This document shows positions 24,021 through 32,700 of a stretch of DNA of 64,000 nucleotides, piece after piece. Within the stretch, counting starts at the first letter, position 1, and the number at the start of each line of letters is the position of its first letter. A program made the translations under genes and the position numbers. Source of the DNA: DAHUXD01 sp963736455 (GTDB lineage: Bacteria; Acidobacteriota; Thermoanaerobaculia; UBA5066; Gp7-AA6); assembly GCA_963736455.1 (NCBI GenBank), contig CAVTON010000002.1:62001-126000 (forward strand), written 5' to 3'. Below the pieces are notes generated by a model, which had not been told where the DNA came from, made no database searches, and saw nothing but the letters and a program-made list of their open reading frames with translations.

Positions 24021-25095
24021 GGGACGTCGCCGTCGACCGCAGGGGCAGGCCGGCGCCGCATAGGTAGACGGGGAACTCCCGGAGTCCGTCGATGCCGAGG
24101 ATCTTTTCGATTCGCGACTCCTGGAGCGCCGCGGTGGTGAACGGGCCGAGGCCACGGCTCGTCGCCAGGAGCGCGAACGTCTGGCCGAGGTGGCCGGCAT
24201 CGAGGAAGAAGAGACGATACGCATCGGCGAGCCGGTATTTCCAGAACACACGGTCCGTGACCGCGGTGAGGACGCAGAGAAAGGCCGCGCCGCGAATCCA
24301 CTTCTGGCCCGATGCGATGCCAACGGCCTGGTCTTGAGGATTGCCTGAACGCAGACGCTCGAGGCGGTTCCGCCGAACGTCGTAGTAGTAGAGGCCGGGC
24401 CGCAGACCGTCGACCCTCCAGGCGAGTACGTAGCACTCGATCGGGTGGCGCGCCCCGGCCGATGGACTGGTCTTGATCACGAGGCGGCCCATGGGTCCGG
24501 AGTCCACCCAGCCCGTCTGGCCAAAGGTTCCCCGGATCACGGCCGCGAAGTCCGAGAAGGCCACGCTCCCCGAGCGAAAGTTCCGGACGGTCCGTCGTTG
24601 CTCGAGGACCCGGTCGAGTGAGAGACGGGGAGCCGTTCCGCGGTGGGAGAGGGGGATCCCGGTCCGGCGGGCCGCCCTCTTGAACAGTGGTGGCTGTCGC
24701 GCCTCGGCGAGCCGGTTCTGGACGTACCGACGCTTCGCCCTGAGGTCGGTGACGTAGAGCATGTCCCGGCTCGAGCACTGGTAGTAAATGGCGGGAAAGG
24801 ACTCCTGCCAGGCGTGCATCAGATCGGGGCGGCGCCCGCGGCCCGGCTCGACGAGAAACCCGAGCCGAACCAGAAGACGAACGCCTCGTTCGAGCGAGTC
24901 GGACGGATGGGAAGGGAGCCGTCGCGAGGCTTGCGCGATCGTTCGTGGCTCATCGAAGGCCTGGAGCAGCGAAATGACGAGCGGCGCCGCCGTGATCCGG
25001 CGGCGCCGCTCGAACTCCTCCAAAATGAACGCGCCCTCTTTCCAATACGCGACGAGGTTCGGGCTCTTGACGAATCGGCGCCGGGAACGTCTCAC
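23980..25095 (-). CDS. SagB-type (azoline oxidase/nitroreductase-like) flavoprotein
   Basis: The 371-residue protein has an N-terminal winged-helix-like region (about 1-150) and a C-terminal nitroreductase fold (RRTVRNFRSGSVAFSDFAAV, PSAGARHPIECYV, LGPFTTAALQES). This matches the SagB-type dehydrogenase group, FMN enzymes that oxidise thiazolines/oxazolines in thiazole-modified peptides; many stand-alone members have other or unknown roles. No YcaO cyclodehydratase or transporter gene is nearby. The GTG start at 25095 overlaps the stop of the upstream small gene (GTGA); a TTG at 25134 would extend it by 13 residues. The coupling suggests the small protein is a partner or substrate. Confidence 0.85.
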   Translation of the reverse strand: MRRSRRRFVKSPNLVAYWKEGAFILEEFERRRRITAAPLVISLLQAFDEPRTIAQASRRLPSHPSDSLERGVRLLVRLGFLVEPGRGRRPDLMHAWQESFPAIYYQCSSRDMLYVTDLRAKRRYVQNRLAEARQPPLFKRAARRTGIPLSHRGTAPRLSLDRVLEQRRTVRNFRSGSVAFSDFAAVIRGTFGQTGWVDSGPMGRLVIKTSPSAGARHPIECYVLAWRVDGLRPGLYYYDVRRNRLERLRSGNPQDQAVGIASGQKWIRGAAFLCVLTAVTDRVFWKYRLADAYRLFFLDAGHLGQTFALLATSRGLGPFTTAALQESRIEKILGIDGLREFPVYLCGAGLPLRSTATSPTVSDPIPSSTPR

Positions 25096-25433
25096 TTCTT
25101 GCTTGGCAACGGAGTCGGCGTCGCTCGGTGGCAATTCGAGTAATTGGACTTATCCAGCGTCGCCATCCACGTCTGGCGGCTGTACTGGATGTGAAGCTCC
25201 CATTTCTCCCTTGCCTTCGGGTCTTTCTCGTTGTCACGGTTTTCGACCCACTTCTCGATTTCCGCCCAGTAAGCCTCGAAGTCCCTGTCCCAGTCCGCCT
25301 GCGATTTCTCCAAACCGGCGGCGCGCACCGCAGGTAGGACGACGCCGATCCCGAGGGTCGCGAGGAGAGCTCTTCGCGACGTCTTCTTCGATGGTCCGTC
25401 CCGGGTGGATGGCTCTTTCGTCTTCTTGGACAC
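25092..25433 (-). CDS. 113-aa Tat-signal protein coupled to the SagB-type gene
   Basis: The protein starts at a GTG with a strong ribosome-binding site (AAGGAGG). It has a twin-arginine-like leader, KKTSRRALLATLGIGVVLPAV, followed by a charged helical region rich in Trp and Glu. The tail SNYSNCHRATPTPLPSKK is rich in Ser, Thr and Pro and has one Cys. The RR motif suggests Tat export of a folded or modified protein. No family is recognised. Its stop overlaps the SagB-type start, so the two are translated together. It might be the oxidoreductase's substrate, for example a ribosomally made modified peptide, or just a partner; evidence for the former is thin. Confidence 0.65.
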   Translation of the reverse strand: MSKKTKEPSTRDGPSKKTSRRALLATLGIGVVLPAVRAAGLEKSQADWDRDFEAYWAEIEKWVENRDNEKDPKAREKWELHIQYSRQTWMATLDKSNYSNCHRATPTPLPSKK

Positions 25434-25587
25434 GCAACCTCCTTCTTCTACGCTGCGAAATGCAGCGATTCCGAGCAGTCACCTGGAATTGCACAGCTCG
25501 CGCGAATGGCGTGCGACAGAAACGTCGTCGCTCTCGAAGAAGCAGGGGCCGAGCGAGACCGCATGGATGCGTTGAAACCTGCGCGGA

Positions 25588-26123
25588 TCATAGACCGAGC
25601 TTCTTCCGAGGGCCAGCCGAGTTTGCCGAATTCCGGAACACCCCTGACTGCAGGGAGCGGTCGCTCCGGCTAGTTCGGTCCGAGCGACTCCGCTCCGGGC
25701 GACATCGCAGGAGCGCAGTCGCGGACCCGCGATCCGTGCGTTCGTCGGAGGTCGCGACCCCGATCCGGCTCTCTCCGGCGGCGGTCGTTGGGGCGAGCAC
25801 CGCGACCTCGAGATCGGTCTTCCGAGCGAAGTCCCGGCGCGCGAGCCGGAATCCGGCGGCGACTACCTCGAGCGTGTCGCGCCGCTGTCCCTTCGGGGCC
25901 CGGAGACTGAAGAAGAGCATCCGTGCGAATCGGTCCGGTCCCGGGCGAGCAGCGCGCTTCCGGACTCGTCGAAGATGCGGACTTCGGCGCCTGCCACCGG
26001 CTTGCCGCTCGCATCGTCGATCTGCCCGCGGGTGAAGATCGTGGCGCATCCCGGGGCGAGGGCAGCCGCCGCGGCGAGTAGAAGGAATCTCCGAAACCGG
26101 CCGCCGCTGCGGCGTGCCGCCAT
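25588..26123 (-). pseudogene. Lipoprotein with carboxypeptidase-like fold, frameshifted
   Basis: From the ATG at 26121-26123, which overlaps the glycosyltransferase stop, the frame gives a lipoprotein signal (RFLLLAAAAALAPGC). It continues GKPVAGAEVRIFDESGSALL, a typical start of a carboxypeptidase regulatory-like Ig domain, and DRTDSHGC before becoming nonsense and stopping at 25863. The neighbouring frame then carries the natural continuation FFSLRAPKGQRRDTLEVVAAGFRLARRDFARKTDL in two overlapping stretches down to about 25700. A frameshift near 25915-25925 (CTCTTCTTC run) therefore splits one gene. It may be real or a sequencing error. The true C-terminus is uncertain. The 150 bp between it and the Tat protein gene holds nothing I recognise. 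Confidence 0.6.
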
Positions 26124-27118
26124 CAGCGAGCCGGCCGCAGACCGGGTGCGCGCCTCCAGGCCTGGACGTCGAGGACGAAGGCCTCGACGCGGCGGTCCCA
26201 CGTGTGCTCGCGCAGGGCGCGTTGACGGGCGCGGCGGCCCATCGTGAGGCGCGCGGGCTCGTCGCCGAGAATCGCGGCGGCTCGATCCACGATGCCCTCG
26301 GCCGGCGTGAACGTCGCGATCTCGACGCCGGGCTCGAAAAACCCGGCGACGGCCGGAAATGCTTCGACGAGCGTGGGGACGCCGCAGGAAGCCGCGAAGA
26401 AGGCGCGCGGCGTCATCCGGAACCTGCCTCGGTAAGGACCCTGCGCGTCGTCGAGGAGGGCGGTCTCCAGGGCGATCCGGCAGCGATTCAGTCCCGCGCG
26501 GAGCGCATCGGGCGTGTCGAGGGGCGGGAGCACCGGAACGCTCCACCGCGTCTCACCCTCGTACGCGTGGACGTGAACGCGGAAGCGGGCCGCGAGCGAT
26601 GCGACCAGGCGATCGCGATACGGGGTCCACTTGCCGTAATAGAGGACGTCGCATTCCGGGGTCGCCCGCTCGGGGCGGTAGAGCTCCGGGTCGGTCGCGG
26701 GATCGCAGCGCTTCGCGGAGATGTGCCGCAGCGAGTAATCCGGCAGGGTCTGGGGATCCTGCGTGTAGAAGAGGTCGAAGCTCGGGGCAATCGCGACCGA
26801 CGCCGCCAGGCCGTAGGGATCCGAGAGCGCGAAGGCCGCCAGCGGGGTTTCCTTCGGGAAGATGCGCAGCGCCTTCTCCGAAAAATGCAGTCCGCCGCCC
26901 AGGCAGGCGACCACGTCCGGCGGGGGATCGGTGTGCTCGATGACGGCGGCGTCCGGAATCTGCGCGGGCTTCGCGCCGCCGGTCGAGACGAAGCCCGCGT
27001 AGTGGATCGGCTCGACGACCCGTGTGCGGAACGCCTTTTGCAGCGCCCGCACCGGAGGAAAGAGATTGTTGCAAAACGGCGGCGGGCTCACGTTTCCGAA
27101 GAGAAGCAGGTCGCTCAT
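26123..27118 (-). CDS. CgeB-like glycosyltransferase
   Basis: The 331-residue protein has the organisation of CgeB/DUF3880-type glycosyltransferases. It has an N-terminal half with SDPYGLAAS and DLFYTQDPQTLPDY, and a C-terminal GT-B half with RFRMTPRAFFAASCGVPTL and a predicted donor-site Glu/Phe line (EPGVEIATFT). These enzymes transfer sugars to spore coats, glycans or proteins; the acceptor here is unknown. A ribosome-binding site is not obvious. The following lipoprotein gene begins within its stop. The 161 bp to the divergent gene at 27280 include that gene's -10 box. Confidence 0.82.
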   Translation of the reverse strand: MSDLLLFGNVSPPPFCNNLFPPVRALQKAFRTRVVEPIHYAGFVSTGGAKPAQIPDAAVIEHTDPPPDVVACLGGGLHFSEKALRIFPKETPLAAFALSDPYGLAASVAIAPSFDLFYTQDPQTLPDYSLRHISAKRCDPATDPELYRPERATPECDVLYYGKWTPYRDRLVASLAARFRVHVHAYEGETRWSVPVLPPLDTPDALRAGLNRCRIALETALLDDAQGPYRGRFRMTPRAFFAASCGVPTLVEAFPAVAGFFEPGVEIATFTPAEGIVDRAAAILGDEPARLTMGRRARQRALREHTWDRRVEAFVLDVQAWRRAPGLRPAR

Positions 27119-27263
27119 CGGCGGCCGCGGCCCCTGTCCGGCGGACCAGTTTCGTCTCCGGCCGCTCGAACGGCTATCTCGCCGCCGCGGATTGTGTTCG
27201 AGTCTTCCATGTGGGCCCCGTTAATGTACGACGAAGCGCCAACTCCCCGCCGCCTCCCTGCCC

Positions 27264-27269
27264 TAGAAT
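27264..27269 (+). promoter_or_regulatory. -10 box TAGAAT of the sugar-dehydrogenase-like gene
   Basis: TAGAAT ends 10 nt before the ATG at 27280, which predicts a leader of about 4 nt even though a GGGAG lies between. Confidence 0.5.
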
Positions 27270-27279
27270 TGGGAGAACC

Positions 27280-29448
27280 ATGAGAAACCCGTCCGTCCGC
27301 ACCGCGGACATCCCGTTCGTCGCCGGCGTCGCCGCCTTCGCGCTCTTCGCCGTGCTCGCCTTCGCGCCGCGGGCCTCGGGGCTCGACGGGCGGCGCTCCC
27401 GGATCCGCGACGACGTCCGTCCCGACGCGGGGCACTCCGCTCTCCGGCCGGCCGCCGCGCCCCGTGCCGCCGCGCTGCCGTCGGGAGGACTCCCCCCGGT
27501 CGTGCTGACCCACCTGCCCGGCTCCCTCACCTCGCCCGTGCACATGACCAATGCGCACGACGGGTCGGGGCGCCTGTTCGTCGTCCAGCGCACGGGCCAG
27601 ATCCGCATCTTCAAGGACGGAGCGTTTCTCTCGACGCCCTTCCTCGACATCAGCTCGCTGATCACATGCTGCGACGAGCGCGGACTGCTGTCGGTCGCGT
27701 TCCACCCGAACTACGCGTCGAACGGCTACTTCTACGTCTACTACATCAACAAGCTCGTGAGCCCGGGCGACATCACGATCGCTCGGTACACCGTCTCCTC
27801 CGGCGATCCCGACGTCGCCGATCAGAACTCGGCGTTGATCCTGCTCGTCATTCCGCATCCCACCAACACGAACCATTACGGCGGCCAGCTCTTCTTCGGC
27901 CCCAACGACGGCTACCTGTATCTCGGCACGGGAGACGGCGGCTCGGGCGGCGATCCGCCCAACAACGCCCAGAACCTCGGCGTGATGCTCGGCAAGCTTC
28001 TGCGGATCGACGTGGACGGGAGCGGAACGGTTCCCTGCGGCCAGTCGGATCCGATGCCCTACGGCATTCCCGCGTCGAATCCGTTCGCCGGCGTCAGCGG
28101 CGACTGCGGGGAGATCTGGGCCTACGGCGTGCGCAACCCGTTCCGGTTCTCGTTCGACCGCGCGACGGCCGATCTCTACATCGGGGAAGTCGGCCAGAAC
28201 TGCTGGGAGGAGATCGACGTGCAGCCGGCCTCGAGCAGCGGCGGCGAGAACTACGGCTGGCGGATCATGGAAGGCTTCCACTGCTACAACACGGACATGA
28301 CGTGCGACCCCGTTAGCTGCAACCAGTCCGGCCTCGTCCTGCCCGTTCTCGAGGAGACGCACGACGACGGCTGGTGCGCCCTCATCGGCGGGTATCGCTA
28401 TCGGGGCACGATGATCCCGGGGCTCGCGGGGATGTACCTGTACTCCGACAACTGCCTCGGCGATCTCTACGCGGCCGTGGAAGCGGGCGGGACGTGGTCG
28501 AGAAGCCTGCTGCTCTCGACGACCCTGTCGGTTTCGTCCTTCGGGGAAGACGAGGCGGGGGAGCTCTACGTCTGCGACCTCGACGGCGGTCTGTACCGCC
28601 TCGATCCCACGCCGTTTCCCGTGCCGAGCGCCGTCCACCTCTCGCCGTCGGCCGTGATCGCCGGCGATCCGGACTTCACGCTGACCGTGACCGGGTCCGG
28701 CTTCGTCGAGGGATCCGCCGTCCAGTGGAACGGGTCGAACCGTCCGACGACTTTCCTGTCCGACCAGGGGCTGATGGCCACGATTCCGGCCGCCGACATC
28801 GCCGTGGCGGGCACGGCTTCCATCACGGTCTTCACCGGGCCGCCCGGAGGCGGCACGTCGAACCCGCTGACCCTCGACATCAACACCACGTTTCTCGACG
28901 TCCCGCTCGACTATTTCGCCTATGCCTACATCGAGGCCGTTTTCGACGCCGGGATCACCGCCGGCTGCGACGTCCGGCTCTACTGCCCGGAGGCCTCGAC
29001 GACCCGGGCCCAGATGGCGGTCTTTCTCCTGAAGGCGAGCCAGGGCTCGGGCTATACGCCTCCGCCCTGCTCCGGGACCGTTTTCGAGGACGTCCCCTGC
29101 ACCGGGGGAACCTTCGATCCATGGATCGAGGACCTGGCCTCCCGCGGGATCACCGGCGGCTGCCAGGCCTCGCCGCCGCTGTACTGCCCGACCAATTCCG
29201 TGACCCGGGCTCAGATGTCGGCGTTCCTGCTCAAGACCGAGCATGGCTCTTCGTATGTGCCTCCGATGTGCACAGGCGCCTTCGCGGACGTGCCTTGCCC
29301 GAGCCTGTTTGCCAACTGGATCGAGCAGCTTGCAGCCGAAGGAGTTACGGCCGGGTGCGGCGGCGGCGACTATTGCCCGGATGACGCGGTGACGCGGGCT
29401 CAGATGGCGGTTTTTCTCACGAAGACTTTCAATCTGCCGCTTCCGTGA
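27280..29448 (+). CDS. Secreted glucose/sorbosone dehydrogenase-like protein with IPT and SLH domains
   Basis: The 722-residue protein has a signal peptide. A six-bladed PQQ-type sugar dehydrogenase domain follows (about 75-450), with lines such as FVVQRTGQIRIF, LLSVAFHPNY, LYLGTGDGGSGGDP, GEIWAYGVRNPFRFSF and LYIGEVGQN. An IPT/TIG-like domain comes next (about 450-535), then three cysteine-containing SLH units (DVPCP..., TAGCGGGDYCPD...VTRAQMAVFLTK). It is probably exported and bound to the cell surface, acting on sugars or as a hedgehog-interacting-protein-like adhesin. The SLH triplet is the same type as in the proteins at 3691, 29718 and 35030. A hairpin follows at 29497. Confidence 0.9.
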   Translation: MRNPSVRTADIPFVAGVAAFALFAVLAFAPRASGLDGRRSRIRDDVRPDAGHSALRPAAAPRAAALPSGGLPPVVLTHLPGSLTSPVHMTNAHDGSGRLFVVQRTGQIRIFKDGAFLSTPFLDISSLITCCDERGLLSVAFHPNYASNGYFYVYYINKLVSPGDITIARYTVSSGDPDVADQNSALILLVIPHPTNTNHYGGQLFFGPNDGYLYLGTGDGGSGGDPPNNAQNLGVMLGKLLRIDVDGSGTVPCGQSDPMPYGIPASNPFAGVSGDCGEIWAYGVRNPFRFSFDRATADLYIGEVGQNCWEEIDVQPASSSGGENYGWRIMEGFHCYNTDMTCDPVSCNQSGLVLPVLEETHDDGWCALIGGYRYRGTMIPGLAGMYLYSDNCLGDLYAAVEAGGTWSRSLLLSTTLSVSSFGEDEAGELYVCDLDGGLYRLDPTPFPVPSAVHLSPSAVIAGDPDFTLTVTGSGFVEGSAVQWNGSNRPTTFLSDQGLMATIPAADIAVAGTASITVFTGPPGGGTSNPLTLDINTTFLDVPLDYFAYAYIEAVFDAGITAGCDVRLYCPEASTTRAQMAVFLLKASQGSGYTPPPCSGTVFEDVPCTGGTFDPWIEDLASRGITGGCQASPPLYCPTNSVTRAQMSAFLLKTEHGSSYVPPMCTGAFADVPCPSLFANWIEQLAAEGVTAGCGGGDYCPDDAVTRAQMAVFLTKTFNLPLP

Positions 29449-29496
29449 ACCGCGAGACGGCAGAAAACTGAACGGATTCACCTTTACGAACCATCC

Positions 29497-29522
29497 GGAC
29501 GCCGGCTGAGAGGCCGGCGTCC
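29497..29522 (+). terminator. Hairpin after the sugar-dehydrogenase-like gene
   Basis: GGACGCCGGC and GCCGGCGTCC form a perfect 10-bp stem with a TGAGAG loop, 48 bp after the stop. A T-poor GTCGTTCC tail follows, so factor-independent termination is uncertain. Confidence 0.5.
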
Positions 29523-29639
29523 GTCGTTCCGAGGCCTCCTCCGGATCGGTCCCTCCTCTCGGGGCCGGCCCGGAATCCTGCCCGACGAGTCAGTTCGAGC
29601 GGGAGCGAGTGGGGCCGGGCCCTCGCCGATGAATTCTTG

Positions 29640-29666
29640 TTGACTCCGAAACTGGCGAGGTAAATA
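29640..29666 (+). promoter_or_regulatory. Possible promoter of the 1599-aa surface protein
   Basis: TTGACT (29640-29645) and TAAATA (29661-29666) stand 15 bp apart in a locally AT-rich stretch 52 bp before the ATG. TTGTTG three bases earlier gives an 18-bp spacer. Neither spacing is ideal. Confidence 0.35.
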
Positions 29667-29717
29667 GTTCACCGACGAATTCCAGGCTTGTTTCAAATAA
29701 CCGAACGGAGGAACGGC

Positions 29718-32700
29718 ATGTACCGGAGCTCGGCGAAAAGGCTCTCTGCCTTGGTCGTCTCGGTCTCAGTAGTTCTGCTGATGGTGACGGCCAGCGCGCT
29801 CTTCGGCGCGGTGACGCCGCCGCCTGGCGCCAAGGTCGTCAAACCGACCGTCGTCCATGCGCAGAGGACGGGCATCTCGCCGCCCATGCGCACGATGAGG
29901 GTCATCAAGCCGACCGATCACAACGGCACGAACCTTCGCCCCATCCTGAATCCGCGGCTGCCGCGGCGGGGCGCGCCGAACGCGCCAGCCGGGCACACGG
30001 TCAACGTCCAGCGCGCGATGGGCAAGCTCGCGATTCCTTCTCCGATCGTGAGCTTCGACGGAGTCGGCGACGTCGACTTCGTGCAGCCCGCCGACACGAC
30101 GATGGACGTGAGCAACGATCAGGTTCTCCAGTGGGTGAACCTGTCGTGGGCGGTCTACGACAAGAGCGGAAACGTGCTCGGCGGTCCGTTCGAGGGCACG
30201 TCCTTCTGGTCGGGCCTCGGCGGAGTTTGCGCGGACAACAACGGCGGCGACATCCTCGTCCGCTGGGACCAGTTCGCGCAGCAGTGGTGGGTCAGCCAGC
30301 TGGCGTATCCGGGCGGAGCCGACGGCTTTCACCAGTGCATCGCCGTTTCGACGACCTCCGACGCCCTCGGTGAGTACTACCAGTACGATTTCCTCTACAG
30401 CGCGACCGACCTGAACGACTATCCGAAGGTCGGCATGTGGCCGGTCAACGGCGGCGGCACGGGCGTCGACGTGGTCAACAACGGCTTCTACGTCTCGGTC
30501 AACAACTTCATCGACGACTCGTTCTTCGGCGGCTCCAAGATCATGGCCTTCGACCGCCAGGCGCAGCTGTCCGGCGATCCCGGCGTGATGGAGATCTACG
30601 ACCTCAGCGAGATCAACCCGAACTTCGGGATCGCGCTGCCGGCTGACCTCCGCGGCACGACGCTGCCGGGCGACGGCTCGCCCGAGACCTTCATCAACTT
30701 CGGCAATCCGGACCTGGACGGTTCCTCCGGACCCGTTCTCCACGTCTTCCAGGCCACCACGGACTTCACCAACCCCAACAACTCGGTGCTGTTTCAGCTG
30801 CCCGACATTCCGGTGGACGACTTCGACTGGCTGACGCTGGCCAACGACGGCGCTCCGCAGGTGGGCGGCGGAACGCTCGAGGTCCTGAACGACCGCCCGA
30901 TGTACCGCGCGGACTATCGCGTCTTCGCGGACCACGACTCGCTCCTGATGATGCACGACGTCAACGTGCAGACGCCGCCGGCCGCCCAGTCGGGCGAGCG
31001 GTGGTACGAGCTGCGTGACGTTTCGACGGGCTCGCCGACGCTGTTCCAGTCGGGCACCTACGGCCCCGACGACAACACCTGGCGCTGGATGGGCTCGATC
31101 GCCCAGGACGCCTCGGGCGACATCGCCATGGGCTTCAGCGCGACGAGCGACGGCACCGGCATCGTGTCCGACCCGTCGGTGCACTACACCGGCCGTGTCG
31201 CGTCGGATCCTCCCGGCACGATGACGCAGGGCGAAGACACCTTCGTCGACTCCGATCAGGCTTTCGGCGGGTTCCGTTGGGGCGATTACTCGACGGTCGT
31301 CGTCGATCCGGTCGACCAGTGCACGTTCTGGTACACCACCATGTATGGCGCGGGCGACTGGGCCACGCGCATCGGCTCCTTCAAGTTCCCGAACTGCACG
31401 CTCGGGCCCTCCGGCACGATCGCGGGCACCGTCTCCGACGGCACCAACCCGCTCGCCGGCGTCAAGGTCGCGGCCGGCATCGCCAGCACGACCACCGACG
31501 CGACGGGCGCGTACAGCATGACGCTTCCGGTCGGCACGTACGACATGACCGCCACCAAGTACGGCTACCTTCCGGGCTCGGCGCCCGGCGTGGTGGTCGA
31601 GGAAGACACCACGACGACTCAGGACTTCACCCTGGCCCAGGCTCCGAACGTCGACATCAACGGCACGGTCAAGGACGCCCAGGGCGGCTGGCCGCTCTAC
31701 GCCAAGATCGTGATCAAGGCCTCGGGAGCCCCGACCTTCTCGATGTACACCGACCCGGTCACGGGCTACTACAGCCAGACCCTCGTCGCGGGCATCCCGT
31801 ACACGTTCACGGTGACGGCGGTCTCGCCCGGCTATCTCCCGGGCGGCGGCGTCGTTCCTCTGACGCCGACCAACACGCCGACGGGCATGGTCCTCAACTG
31901 GACGCTCACGGCCGACGCGCAGACCTGCAACGCGCCCGGCTACACTCCCGAGATCACCGGCATCTCCGAAGACTTCTCCGGGGGCGCCATTCCGCCGGGC
32001 TGGACGGTCATCAACGACAGCACGGGCGGTGTTCCGCCGACGCAGTGGATCGTCGCGCTGACCAATGAGCCGTGCGGCGACTACACGGGCAACCTGACGG
32101 GCGGCTCGGGTCCGTTTGCGGTCGCCAACAGCGACTGCGCGGGTCCCTCGGTCGACATGGATACCCAGCTGATTACTCCGGCGGTCGACATGTCGAGCCT
32201 CTCGTCGGCGACCCTCCGGTTCAACCAGGACTACAACAACCTGGGCGACGTCGCGGACGTGGACGTCTCGACCGACGGCGGCGTTTCCTGGACGAACGTC
32301 CTGTCTCAGACCTCCAGTCAGCGCGGCCCCCAGACGGTCAACATCGACATCTCGGGGCTCGCGGCCGGTCAGTCCTCCGTGCAGGCTCGGTTCCACAACT
32401 ACAACGCGTTCTGGGCGTGGTGGTGGCAGGTCGACGACGTCCTGCTCGGCCAGGCGCTCTGCAACCCGCTGCCGGGCGGACTGGTGGTCGGCAACGTCCT
32501 CAGCACCGAATCGGGCAACGGCTTGAACGGCGCGACCGTCTCGAACACGACCAACGGCGGTTCGGCGACGACCTTCGCGACTCCGGACGATCCGGCTCAG
32601 CCCGACGGCATGTACATCCTGTTCAGCGAGAGCGGAGCGAACACGCTGCTGGCGACGGCCTCCCTGTACGGCTCCGACTCGCACAACGTGACGGTGATTC

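Noticed and set aside
23980..27118. A thiazole/oxazole-modified peptide biosynthetic cluster
   Set aside because: Only the SagB-type enzyme is present; no YcaO/cyclodehydratase, protease or transporter gene lies in the vicinity.
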